From an uncultured Marinomonas sp. (lineage in GTDB: Bacteria > Pseudomonadota > Gammaproteobacteria > Pseudomonadales > Marinomonadaceae), in NCBI GenBank assembly GCA_947493575.1, contig CANLRQ010000030.1, positions 1 to 34,853 of the forward strand: a stretch of 34,853 nucleotides of DNA. Direction: 5' to 3'. A program made the translations under genes and the position numbers. How positions within the stretch are numbered: the stretch's first letter is position 1; every line of letters starts with the position of its first letter. Positions 18,952 through 26,817 of the stretch are shown piece by piece. The notes beneath the pieces are model-generated. The model saw only the letters and a program-made list of their open reading frames with translations, did no database searches and was not told the DNA's origin.

Positions 18952-18978
18952 AAACCGGACTTTATGTCCGGTTTTTTT
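18952..18978 (+). terminator. Strong intrinsic terminator without an upstream gene
   Basis: AAACCGGAC (18952-18960) pairs with GTCCGGTTT (18966-18974) around a 5-nt loop and ends in seven T. No plus-strand gene precedes it for over 1.4 kb (the TSUP gene ends at 17551), so it may end a small RNA. On the minus strand AAA follows the stem only weakly. Confidence 0.85.
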
Positions 18979-18993
18979 ATGCTTAAATAATCT

Positions 18994-19081
18994 GAAGTTT
19001 TTGCACGCAGTCCTGAACGATGATAAGACAAGTCTGTTTTTAGCAAAGTATTAGCAAGCGTAATAGCCATGCAAAGATCTC
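18994..19081. mobile_element. MITE-like element copy 2 (88 bp, TSD AATCT)
   Basis: This is the second copy of the palindromic family in the same orientation as the others. Its left end (GAAGTTTTTGCACG) has drifted from the right end (ATGCAAAGATCTC). It is flanked by the direct repeat AATCT at 18989-18993 and 19082-19086. It lies between two terminator hairpins. Confidence 0.85.
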
Positions 19082-19101
19082 AATCTCATTTATCAGGCAT
19101 A

Positions 19102-19141
19102 AAAAAAGCGACTTTATGGAGCATCCACAAGCCGCTTTTTT
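19102..19141. terminator. Bidirectional terminator, probably originally that of gap
   Basis: AAAAAAGCGACTT (19102-19114) and AAGCCGCTTTTTT (19129-19141) form a 13-bp stem with one mismatch and a 14-nt loop. T-runs exist on both strands. On the minus strand it is the first clean terminator after the GAPDH gene, separated from it by MITE copy 3. Confidence 0.75.
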
Positions 19142-19191
19142 AAGTAGCACCACTATTTTAAATACAACAACGAGCTAAGTACTTCTATTTT

Positions 19192-19273
19192 GAGACCTTT
19201 GCACGAAGTCATGAGCGATGATAAGTCTGTTTTTACAAAGTATTAGCAAGCTTAGTAGTCGCGTAAAGGTCTC
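19192..19273. mobile_element. MITE-like element copy 3 (82 bp, TSD ATTTT)
   Basis: This third copy has the best-preserved outer ends (GAGACCTTTGCACGA against TCGCGTAAAGGTCTC). It lacks 5 bp and 1 bp of the interior found in the other two. It is flanked by ATTTT at 19187-19191 and 19274-19278. It sits 28 bp after the GAPDH stop codon, inside its 3' untranslated region. Confidence 0.87.
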
Positions 19274-19301
19274 ATTTTAATACTGCCTAGTGCCGAATAT
19301 A

Positions 19302-20681
19302 TTAGGCTGCAGCAACTTCCTTATGCGTTTCACTGTCGGATGACAACGCTTGCTTCGCAAGTTGCTCCATTAAGCGAACAACTTGACAGCTATAACCGAA
19401 CTCATTGTCATACCAAACATACAAGGTTGCTTGGTTACCACGCACCTTAGTTGATAATGAATCCAAAACACCAGCTTGAGCACTCCCTATAAAGTCAGAA
19501 GATACTGCATCTGCTTCTTCGCTAAATCCAATCTGGCCAGAGAGCTCTGAAGTTTTTGATACGGACTTCAACAAATTGTTAATTTTCTCAACAGTTACTT
19601 CTTTCTCCAACCTTAAGCTCAGTACCGCAATAGATACATTAATTACAGGAACACGGATTGCGCTGCCACTTAGTTTACCTTCTAAAGAAGGGATAGCTTT
19701 AGATACGGCTTTTGCAGCACCTGTTTCCGTCATCACCATATTTAAAGCCGCTGCGCGGCCACGGCGATCACCTTTATGCACATTATCAATTAAGTTTTGA
19801 TCATTAGTGTACGCATGTACCGTTTCAACATGACCAGACTCAATGCCATATTCTTTTTCTAATACCGATAAAATCGGTGTAATTGCATTGGTTGTACAGG
19901 ATGCAGCAGAAACAATACGATCCTCTTCTGAAATGTCCGCATTATTAACACCATAAACAACATTTTTCATTTGTTTTCCCGGCGCCGTTAATACCACCCT
20001 ATCAATACCTGGGCGATCTAAATGCACACTCAAACCATCATGATCACGCCACATACCAGTATTATCTACCAATAGTGCATCATTAATACCATGCTCGTCA
20101 TAATTCACTTCACTAGGGTGAGACGCATAAATTACTTTCACTGGCTGACCATTAATCACCAGACTTGAGTTTTCTTCATCCGCTTTAACTACACCATCAT
20201 AACCCCCATGAACGGAATCAAACTTTAATAAGCTGGCTCTTTTCTTAAGATCTTTATCACCTGCTCTACGAACAACAATTGCAGCTAACTTCATTCCCGG
20301 AGTGGTATGACCAAGTGCACACATACGACGAGCAAGTAATCGTCCAATACGACCAAAGCCATATAAAACCACTGGAATTTGAGTTGTTGAAGACACACTA
20401 TGAGCAAATAAGCTTTCCACATCGTTATCAACGATTAAGCTTTCCAAATCAACCGTTGTATTACGAATAGGGGTAGATTGCAGATTAGTCAGTGCCTGAA
20501 GAACTTTAACAAGGTCGACTTCTGGATACTGGTCAAAAATAGTCATCAAAGCCGTTACTGAATCAGACATCAGTGGTTGACCTGCTAGTTCTACCTTAAC
20601 CTCTTGCTCACGACCAAGTTTACCTAAAACTGGAATCAAGGATTCCACGTGAGAAAGCGTTTGTAACCAAGTATTTGTCAT
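19302..20681 (-). CDS. gap: Glyceraldehyde-3-phosphate dehydrogenase, long form
   Basis: This enzyme interconverts glyceraldehyde 3-phosphate and 1,3-bisphosphoglycerate. The protein is 459 aa, about 120 longer than classical GAPDH. The extra part is an N-terminal region of about 100 residues, as in the long GAPDH of Pseudomonas and Vibrio. The NAD(P)-binding motif GFGRIGR lies at 108-114 and the catalytic Cys is C262 in SAASCTTNAI. The C-terminal half has the usual YVWYDNEFGYS. AGGGG lies 9 nt before the ATG. In organisms with several gap genes the long form often serves gluconeogenesis, which would suit growth on glycerol or amino acids, but that role is inferred. Confidence 0.93.
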   Translation of the reverse strand: MTNTWLQTLSHVESLIPVLGKLGREQEVKVELAGQPLMSDSVTALMTIFDQYPEVDLVKVLQALTNLQSTPIRNTTVDLESLIVDNDVESLFAHSVSSTTQIPVVLYGFGRIGRLLARRMCALGHTTPGMKLAAIVVRRAGDKDLKKRASLLKFDSVHGGYDGVVKADEENSSLVINGQPVKVIYASHPSEVNYDEHGINDALLVDNTGMWRDHDGLSVHLDRPGIDRVVLTAPGKQMKNVVYGVNNADISEEDRIVSAASCTTNAITPILSVLEKEYGIESGHVETVHAYTNDQNLIDNVHKGDRRGRAAALNMVMTETGAAKAVSKAIPSLEGKLSGSAIRVPVINVSIAVLSLRLEKEVTVEKINNLLKSVSKTSELSGQIGFSEEADAVSSDFIGSAQAGVLDSLSTKVRGNQATLYVWYDNEFGYSCQVVRLMEQLAKQALSSDSETHKEVAAA

Positions 20682-20944
20682 TATTCGTCGCCCCTAAGAG
20701 TCTTTTGTTGCATCAATATCGGGGAAGTCTACATAGCCTTTGGCTATAAAACAAATTGTAAGTAGACTACAAAAAATCAATAAAATCAGACATTTGAAAG
20801 CAGATTTCAAAAAAACCATGGAACAAAACAAACACATTTGAAAGTTTACTACATTTAAGAGCAGATGCAGGGGGCAAAGAAAAAAGGACGAGAAAAGTGT
20901 AGTAATATCATCACTTAGATGAATAAAAATTACATGTAACTTTT

Positions 20945-21280
20945 TTATAACTGCCGTCTTCTTTCCGCCAAAACGCCTAAAAGAACAAAGCAAGACACGA
21001 TAAAAGCAGGTCGATACATCAAGGCGATATTCAATAATGCCGTTTGCACAAAAGGCTGAATCCAAACAGTTAACAACCCATAGCCAAATGTACACATAAG
21101 AATAAAAGCAGATACTCTTGCTAAAAACGTCCAATTAGACACGAAACGCTTTAATACTTGATTCAATTTATCTCCATAAATAACCAAAATTGTCGCGACT
21201 AAAGCTAATGAGATGTCATTAATATAAGGCGTTATCCAATGAGCTAACTGATTATTCAGTTGCAGAAAAAGCGCCATCAT
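20945..21280 (-). CDS. DUF3392 family membrane protein
   Basis: This 111-aa inner-membrane protein matches the DUF3392 family as I remember it. It has an amphipathic N terminus (LAHWITPYINDISLALVATILVIYGDKLN). Three hydrophobic segments lie at about 24-40, 52-74 and 82-104, with a basic C terminus ERRRQL. Its function is unknown. Two ATGs in tandem (21280, 21277) follow GGAGACAAGG. It is downstream of the secreted unknown gene (63-bp gap) and may share its transcript. The 263 bp between its stop and the GAPDH start contain no gene I can support. Confidence 0.8.
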   Translation of the reverse strand: MMALFLQLNNQLAHWITPYINDISLALVATILVIYGDKLNQVLKRFVSNWTFLARVSAFILMCTFGYGLLTVWIQPFVQTALLNIALMYRPAFIVSCFVLLGVLAERRRQL

Positions 21281-21343
21281 CCTTGTCTCCTACTTATCCT
21301 TTTTTGATTAGATCACACATTAGGTACTTGTGGTTAATCATCA

Positions 21344-21943
21344 CTATCTTGAGCTTTGGATTTTTTTCTGTAAGGACTCAACGTCAATATGACCTGACAA
21401 AGACTGAACCTTTGGAGAACGGTCAACATAAGACATTGATACATCAAACGTGGTATTACGAAGTTCAATTAAAGTGCCATCATCAAACAACCATTGCGCT
21501 CTGCCAAACCCTTGGTTAACAAAACCTACGGTTGGAATACCATATTTATTAATCAGCAGAAGACCTAATGCTTTTCTCTTTTCATTGCTTTTAACGACAC
21601 CCGCAAGGGAAATTTTTTCGACAAATTTGGATTTATTGTAAACCACAGTTAAAGAACGAACACCCAAAATCCCTTCTTCACCTAGGCTGTAACTGGCAAT
21701 GCCTTTTCGAAAACTAGGGAAGGAGCGCAACCCCATTTTCTTCAGTTGATCTTCAAACTTAGACTGAGATAAATCGTTGATTTTCAAACCAAAAAGCTCA
21801 GCTTCCTGAGAATAAACTTTTGGTTTTGGTTTTTCTTCTTTATCTTCGTCCTCAGAAAATACAGTTGAAGCCAGTCCTAAAAATAGAAAAAGTGATGTAG
21901 CAACTACTTTCAAATAATATTTTTTACCCAAAAAAGTGATCAT
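21344..21943 (-). CDS. Secreted protein of unknown function
   Basis: I do not recognise this protein. From the ATG at 21943 it has 199 aa with a signal peptide (MITFLGKKYYLKVVATSLFL, then FLGLASTVFS) and a charged linker EDEDKEEKPKPK. A beta-rich domain contains LFGLKINDLSQSKFEDQLKK, LTVVYNKSKFVEKI and NKYGIPTVGFVNQGFGRAQWLFDDGTLIELR. The alternation suggests a periplasmic domain like those comparing allele-like loops with a folded beta sheet, but no family is claimed. An ATG at 21961 would add 6 residues; neither start has a strong ribosome binding site. DUF3392 follows 63 bp downstream. Confidence 0.8.
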   Translation of the reverse strand: MITFLGKKYYLKVVATSLFLFLGLASTVFSEDEDKEEKPKPKVYSQEAELFGLKINDLSQSKFEDQLKKMGLRSFPSFRKGIASYSLGEEGILGVRSLTVVYNKSKFVEKISLAGVVKSNEKRKALGLLLINKYGIPTVGFVNQGFGRAQWLFDDGTLIELRNTTFDVSMSYVDRSPKVQSLSGHIDVESLQKKIQSSR

Positions 21944-22071
21944 TCTCTTAATCTCTATCATACCTAGCCAACAGACTAGGAAAGCAATATTGAATCAATC
22001 TGATATAATAGCTTAGTTAACTGTTTCACTACAGTAAAAGCCTAACTTAACTTTATTTTTTGAGGTATCCC

Positions 22072-22683
22072 ATGGCGCTCGTTATTGGCATAACAGGTGT
22101 ATCTGGCAGCGGAAAAAGTCGTCTTTGTGCTCTATTAGCCGAAGGACATGACGACAAAATCACCGTAATTTGTCAGGATAATTTTTACAAAGGATGTGGA
22201 AGCATCGATCCTGATGTATATAACTTTGATGATCTGAATGCATTAGACGTTGAAAGCCTTACATTAGCAATTCATAATTGCAAAAATCGCCAACAGCCAA
22301 ATGAAATTCCTATCTACGATCACTCTCAACACAAACGTATTGGTTACCGCAACTTAGACCCAACTCACGTTGTTCTTGTTGAAGGGCATATGATGTTCCA
22401 AGATCAAGGAGTGCGTGATGCAGTAGACTACTTGTTATTTGTTGATACGGATTTAGACATTGCGGTTGTCCGTCGTCTAAAGCGTGATATTGCAGAACGT
22501 GGCCGTAACGTAAACGAAGTAACAAGTCGTTATATGCGCCATGTAAGACAAGCCGCATTAAAAACACTTGAGATCAAAAATAAGGCCGATTTTATTATCC
22601 CTAATAACAACAGCTTTACCAATGCTGCGAGCCTATTAAGACACCATATTGACTTTATACTTAAAGAAAAAGGGGCTAAATAA
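22072..22683 (+). CDS. udk: Uridine kinase-like P-loop kinase
   Basis: This protein of the phosphoribulokinase/uridine kinase family has 203 aa. The P-loop GVSGSGKS is at about 9-16. CQDNFYKG corresponds to the Asp-containing base recognition region, and FVDTDLDIAVVRRLKRDIAERGR corresponds to the lid region of E. coli Udk. The probable reaction is phosphorylation of uridine (and cytidine) with ATP or GTP. It is a little shorter than Udk (213 aa) and only moderately similar, so another nucleoside or vitamin substrate is possible. The ATG at 22072 is chosen for the GAGGT 5 nt upstream. Confidence 0.8.
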   Translation: MALVIGITGVSGSGKSRLCALLAEGHDDKITVICQDNFYKGCGSIDPDVYNFDDLNALDVESLTLAIHNCKNRQQPNEIPIYDHSQHKRIGYRNLDPTHVVLVEGHMMFQDQGVRDAVDYLLFVDTDLDIAVVRRLKRDIAERGRNVNEVTSRYMRHVRQAALKTLEIKNKADFIIPNNNSFTNAASLLRHHIDFILKEKGAK

Positions 22684-22691
22684 GCCCCTTT
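22669..22691. terminator. Bidirectional terminator shared by udk and dnaJ
   Basis: AAAGGGGCT (22669-22677) pairs with AGCCCCTTT (22683-22691) around a 5-nt loop and overlaps the udk stop codon. The minus-strand tail TTTTTCTTT makes it an effective terminator for dnaJ. Confidence 0.85.
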
Positions 22692-22713
22692 ATTAAGTTA
22701 GATTGTTTGTGTG

Positions 22714-23841
22714 TTATTTCTTGATGTCATCAAAAAATTTCTTCACACCGTCAAACCAACTTGACTGCTTCGGAGAATGGCTAGAGCCTTCTCCCATGCT
22801 GTCATCCAATTCTTGTAACAGCTCTTTTTGTCTTTCTGTTAAGTTGACTGGAGTTTCAACAATAACACGACAAATCAAATCACCTACTGGTCCACCACGA
22901 ACAGGTTTAACCCCTTTAGAACGCAAACGGAAAAGCTTTCCTGTTTGACACTCTGCGGTAACTTTCAAGCGAACACGGCCATCTAAAGTAGGCACGTCAA
23001 TTTCACCACCTAAAGCCGCTTTTGCAAAACTGATCGGCACGTCACAATGTAAATTTGCACCATCACGCTCAAAGATAGAATGAGGTTTAACAGACACTTG
23101 AACAAATAAGTCGCCAGCGGGAGCGCCATGAGCACCAGCTTCACCCTCTCCAGATAAGCGAATACGATCACCCGTATCAACGCCAGCAGGGATTTTAACC
23201 GATAAAGTTTTATACTCTTGAGTACGACCTTGACCATTACATGATGTACATGGATCAGAAATAATCTGACCTTGTCCATGACACTGAGGACAAGTTTGTT
23301 GTACCGAGAAAAAGCCTTGAGACATACGTACTTGACCTTGTCCCTGACAAGTAGGACAAGTAACAGGCTTAGTTCCAGGCTTAGCACCACTGCCATCACA
23401 TGGTTTACAGTCAACCAATGTTGGAATACGAATTTTTTCATCGCAGCCCCAAACAGCTTGCTCTAAATCTAGCTCTAACGTATAGCGAAGATCAGAACCG
23501 CGTCGTGCACGACTACCGCCTCCACCTTGGCCGCCACCGCCGAAGATATCACCAAAAACATCACCAAAGATATCACTAAAGCCGCCCTGAGCGCCGCCAT
23601 ATCCGCCACCTTGGCCGTTAACAGCATCATGACCATATTGATCATAAGCAGACCGCTTTTCTTCAGATGAAAGGACTTCATAGGCTTCACCGATTTCTTT
23701 GAATTTTTCCAAAGCTTCGGTGTTATCTGGGTTTTTATCTGGGTGGTATTTGTTGGCGAGAGATCGATACGCTTTTTTGATCTCTTTTTTATCTGCGCCA
23801 CGTGCTACCCCAAGCACTTCATAATAATCTCTTTTGCTCAT
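22714..23841 (-). CDS. dnaJ: Chaperone protein DnaJ (Hsp40)
   Basis: This co-chaperone stimulates DnaK ATPase and delivers unfolded substrates. The 375-aa protein has a J domain (1-70, HPD at 33-35), a Gly/Phe-rich linker, and four CxxCxGxG zinc modules ([32 protein letters not shown]). Substrate-binding C-terminal domains follow. AGGA lies upstream of the ATG. It follows dnaK by 161 bp with a terminator-like hairpin between them, so expression relative to dnaK may be attenuated or independent. Confidence 0.98.
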   Translation of the reverse strand: MSKRDYYEVLGVARGADKKEIKKAYRSLANKYHPDKNPDNTEALEKFKEIGEAYEVLSSEEKRSAYDQYGHDAVNGQGGGYGGAQGGFSDIFGDVFGDIFGGGGQGGGGSRARRGSDLRYTLELDLEQAVWGCDEKIRIPTLVDCKPCDGSGAKPGTKPVTCPTCQGQGQVRMSQGFFSVQQTCPQCHGQGQIISDPCTSCNGQGRTQEYKTLSVKIPAGVDTGDRIRLSGEGEAGAHGAPAGDLFVQVSVKPHSIFERDGANLHCDVPISFAKAALGGEIDVPTLDGRVRLKVTAECQTGKLFRLRSKGVKPVRGGPVGDLICRVIVETPVNLTERQKELLQELDDSMGEGSSHSPKQSSWFDGVKKFFDDIKK

Positions 23842-23929
23842 AACCGGTGATCCTGGGCAGTAAAGTCGAAAATAGATACATTCATATCATTTAGTCTAAA
23901 CAAGCATTCAAAATGCTCGCCTAATACAT

Positions 23930-23960
23930 AACAAAACACGGCCATTGACCGTGTTTTGTT
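23930..23960 (-). terminator. Terminator-like hairpin between dnaK and dnaJ
   Basis: AACAAAACACGG (23930-23941) and CCGTGTTTTGTT (23949-23960) form a perfect 12-bp stem with a 7-nt loop. The minus-strand 3' arm contains TTTTGTT followed by ATG, so it may be a partial terminator reducing dnaJ relative to dnaK. Confidence 0.65.
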
Positions 23961-24002
23961 ATTACCGAAAACCTAAACAAGATAGCTCAGGTATTTTTCG
24001 GC

Positions 24003-25919
24003 TTATTTTTTCTCGTCTTTTACTTCTTCGAATTCAGCATCAACTGCATCATCCTGCTTAGCACCTTCAGCAGATGGTTGCTCACCCGCTTCTGCCGCTT
24101 CCGCTTCTGCATACATCTTCTGAGCCAATGTGCCAGAAGCTTGAGTCAACGCAGTCGTTTTCTCTTCGATTGCTTCTTTGTCATTCGACGTTAATGCTTC
24201 TTCTAATTCAGTAATCGCTTTTTCAATCGCTTCTTTTTCTTCTGCTGTTGCTTTATCACCAGCGTCAGTCAAAGTTTTACGAGTTGCGTGAATCATGCCA
24301 TCAGCTGTGTTGCGAACTTGAACAAGCTCTTCAAATTTACGATCTTCTTCAGCATTAGCTTCCGCATCACGAACCATTTGTTCAACTTCTTCATCGCTCA
24401 AACCAGAAGAGGCTTTAATTACGATAGATTGTTCTTTGCCTGTCGCCTTATCTTTCGCAGAAACACTTAAGATACCATTCGCATCAATGTCAAAGCTTAC
24501 TTCGATTTGAGGCACACCACGTGGAGCAGGTGGAATTTCAGCCAAGTCGAAACGACCTAGGGATTTATTCTGAGCAGCTTGCTTACGCTCACCTTGTACC
24601 GCATGAATCGTTACAGCATTTTGGTTGTCTTCAGCAGTAGAGAAAGTTTGAGACTTCTTCGTTGGGATTGTTGTATTTTTCTCAATCAACGCAGTCATCA
24701 CACCACCCATAGTCTCGATACCAAGAGACAAAGGTGTTACGTCTAATAAAAGAACGTCTTTAACATCACCAGCAAGTACCGCACCTTGGATAGAAGCACC
24801 AATTGCAACGGCTTCATCTGGGTTTACGTCTTTACGTGGCTCTTTACCGAAGAACTCAGTTACTTTAGTTTGTACTAAAGGCATACGAGTTTGACCACCA
24901 ACTAGGATGACTTCATCAATATCAGATGCCGTTAGATCCGCATCTTTCAATGCTTGACGGCAAGGATCTAGAGACTTGCTTACTAACTCTTCAACCAAAG
25001 ATTCAAGCTTAGAACGAGTCAATTTCACGTTTAAGTGTTTTGGACCAGTAGCATCAGCAGTGATGTAAGGTAAGTTAACTTCTGTTTGAGTAGCAGAAGA
25101 CAATTCAACTTTCGCTTTTTCGCCTGCTTCTTTCAAACGTTGTAGAGCCAAAGGATCATTATGAAGATCAATACCTGATTGCTTTTTGAATTCGCTTGCT
25201 AGGAATTCAATAACGCGCATATCAAAATCTTCACCACCTAAGAAAGTATCACCGTTTGTCGCTAATACTTCGAATTGCTTCTCGCCATCAACGTCTGCAA
25301 TTTCGATGATAGAGATATCAAATGTACCACCACCAAGGTCATATACCGCAATAACAGAATCGCCTGCATTTTTATCTAGACCGTATGCTAGAGCAGCCGC
25401 TGTTGGCTCATTGATAATACGCTTAACATCAAGACCCGCAATTTTACCAGCATCTTTCGTTGCTTGACGCTGTGAGTCATTGAAGTAAGCAGGAACAGTG
25501 ATTACGGCTTCAGTCACTTTCTCGCCTAGATAATCTTCTGCTGTTTTCTTCATTTTCTTTAACACTTCAGCAGAAATTTGTGGTGGCGCTTTCTTGTCGC
25601 CTTTCACTTCAACCCACGCATCACCGTTTTCAGCTTCAATAATTTTGTATGGCACCATAGAGATGTCTTTTTGAACAACATCATCTTTAAAACGACGACC
25701 GATCAAACGCTTAACAGCAAATAGCGTGTTTGTTGGGTTTGTTACCGCTTGACGTTTTGCTGACTGACCAACCAAAGTTTCGCCATCATCCGCATAAGCA
25801 ACGATGGATGGGGTGGTGCGATCACCTTCAGCATTTTCAATTACACGTGCTTTGTCTCCGTCTAATACGGAAACACAAGAGTTTGTTGTACCTAAATCTA
25901 TACCAATGATTTTACCCAT
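24003..25919 (-). CDS. dnaK: Chaperone protein DnaK (Hsp70)
   Basis: This ATP-dependent chaperone is of the expected length (638 aa, as in E. coli). The actin-like ATPase domain has [12 protein letters not shown] at 4-15, [20 protein letters not shown] and the [13 protein letters not shown] phosphate loop. The substrate-binding domain starts near 390 ([13 protein letters not shown]), followed by a helical lid and an acidic tail ending in [14 protein letters not shown] precedes the ATG. It lies 103 bp after grpE and is probably co-transcribed from the heat-shock promoter upstream of grpE. Confidence 0.99.
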   Translation of the reverse strand: MGKIIGIDLGTTNSCVSVLDGDKARVIENAEGDRTTPSIVAYADDGETLVGQSAKRQAVTNPTNTLFAVKRLIGRRFKDDVVQKDISMVPYKIIEAENGDAWVEVKGDKKAPPQISAEVLKKMKKTAEDYLGEKVTEAVITVPAYFNDSQRQATKDAGKIAGLDVKRIINEPTAAALAYGLDKNAGDSVIAVYDLGGGTFDISIIEIADVDGEKQFEVLATNGDTFLGGEDFDMRVIEFLASEFKKQSGIDLHNDPLALQRLKEAGEKAKVELSSATQTEVNLPYITADATGPKHLNVKLTRSKLESLVEELVSKSLDPCRQALKDADLTASDIDEVILVGGQTRMPLVQTKVTEFFGKEPRKDVNPDEAVAIGASIQGAVLAGDVKDVLLLDVTPLSLGIETMGGVMTALIEKNTTIPTKKSQTFSTAEDNQNAVTIHAVQGERKQAAQNKSLGRFDLAEIPPAPRGVPQIEVSFDIDANGILSVSAKDKATGKEQSIVIKASSGLSDEEVEQMVRDAEANAEEDRKFEELVQVRNTADGMIHATRKTLTDAGDKATAEEKEAIEKAITELEEALTSNDKEAIEEKTTALTQASGTLAQKMYAEAEAAEAGEQPSAEGAKQDDAVDAEFEEVKDEKK

Positions 25920-26022
25920 GGTTTTTCTCTCCAGTAAAAATCAGTTATTACATTTGTTAATTCTGTATTTGGGTGCTCTTTTGAGCATTTCAACCAATCA
26001 GTGTCAAAAAAGTGACAGAGTA

Positions 26023-26607
26023 TTACGCTGCGCTTGAAACCACTACCATTGCTGGTCGCAATAAACGGCCATGCAAGGTATAACCTTTCTGGATTACATC
26101 CATTACAGTGTTTGGTTCTAGTTCAGGGTTCGGCACCATTGTCATAGCTTGATGCAAATCTGGGTTAAAGGGTTCGCCATGTGGGTCAACCGCTTTAACT
26201 TCAAAGCGAGCAAGTGTTTCAACTAAACTTTTTAGCGTTAATTCAACACCTTCGCGTACTAAATCTTCAGCATCAGACTTTTCTGTTGAATTAAGCGCTC
26301 GCTCTAGATTATCCGCAACAAGCACAACTTCTTTTGCGAATTTCTCTAAACCAAATTTATGCGCTTTCTCAACATCCAAATCAGCACGGCGACGAATATT
26401 TTGCACATCCGCTTGAGCACGTAATGCTGCTTCTTTGTATTTGTTCGCTTCTTCTAAAGCAACAGACAATTGCTCATCAAATTCTGAAGCAAATACTTCA
26501 GATTCAGGTTCTAAAATAGATTCTACATTCTCAGATTGAATGTTTTCGGCGTCGCTATTCAAATCTTGCTCCGCGTCAAAAGACGAATTTTTTTGTTTAT
26601 CACTCAT
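26023..26607 (-). CDS. grpE: Nucleotide exchange factor GrpE
   Basis: This exchange factor releases ADP from DnaK. The protein has 194 aa from the ATG at 26607, which has TTGGAGAAAG upstream; an ATG at 26637 is in frame but lacks a site. An acidic N terminus is followed by a long coiled coil ([26 protein letters not shown], here divided among residues of about 60-85). A C-terminal beta domain contains NPDLHQAMT and [19 protein letters not shown]. It is the first gene of the grpE-dnaK-dnaJ cluster. Confidence 0.97.
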   Translation of the reverse strand: MSDKQKNSSFDAEQDLNSDAENIQSENVESILEPESEVFASEFDEQLSVALEEANKYKEAALRAQADVQNIRRRADLDVEKAHKFGLEKFAKEVVLVADNLERALNSTEKSDAEDLVREGVELTLKSLVETLARFEVKAVDPHGEPFNPDLHQAMTMVPNPELEPNTVMDVIQKGYTLHGRLLRPAMVVVSSAA

Positions 26608-26650
26608 TACTTTCTCCAAATAACAGAACGTATTCATTCTCTGTGTGGGA

Positions 26651-26678
26651 TATATGGGGATTGGGTGTCACCTTTCAA
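26651..26678 (-). promoter_or_regulatory. Sigma-32 heat-shock promoter of grpE-dnaK
   Basis: On the minus strand TTGAAA (26673-26678) is followed after 13 bp by CCCCATATA (26651-26659). This agrees almost completely with the sigma-32 consensus (CTTGAAA, 11-16 bp, CCCCATNT). It lies 44 bp upstream of the grpE start, so heat-shock control of the cluster is expected. Confidence 0.85.
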
Positions 26679-26725
26679 TAGCAAAACCTCATTAAATTTA
26701 AGGGAATTTTTTTTACCGTTACCTC

Positions 26726-26764
26726 TTGTCAAAAAACAACCAACTACTGTATAAATAACCATGT
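26726..26764 (+). promoter_or_regulatory. recN promoter with partial LexA box
   Basis: TTGTCA (26726-26731), an 18-bp spacer and TATAAA (26750-26755) make a sigma-70 promoter. The 20-mer at 26745-26764 begins TACTGTATAAATA, identical over 13 bases to the better LexA box at 34707. Its right half (ACCATGT) is degenerate. recN is an SOS gene in many bacteria. Confidence 0.6.
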
Positions 26765-26817
26765 GTTTTCAATCTTCAATAAAACACACATAAACTACCC
26801 ATGGAGGCAAAATAACC

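Noticed and set aside
17573..19273. REP/REPIN elements for the three palindromic repeats
   Set aside because: The perfect 5-bp target duplications around every copy fit transposition by a cut-and-paste element better than REP sequences, which usually lack them.
20694..21134. 146-codon minus-strand ORF overlapping DUF3392
   Set aside because: It is in another frame of a well-supported gene, and its sequence is Cys- and Phe-rich in the manner of AT-rich shadow frames.
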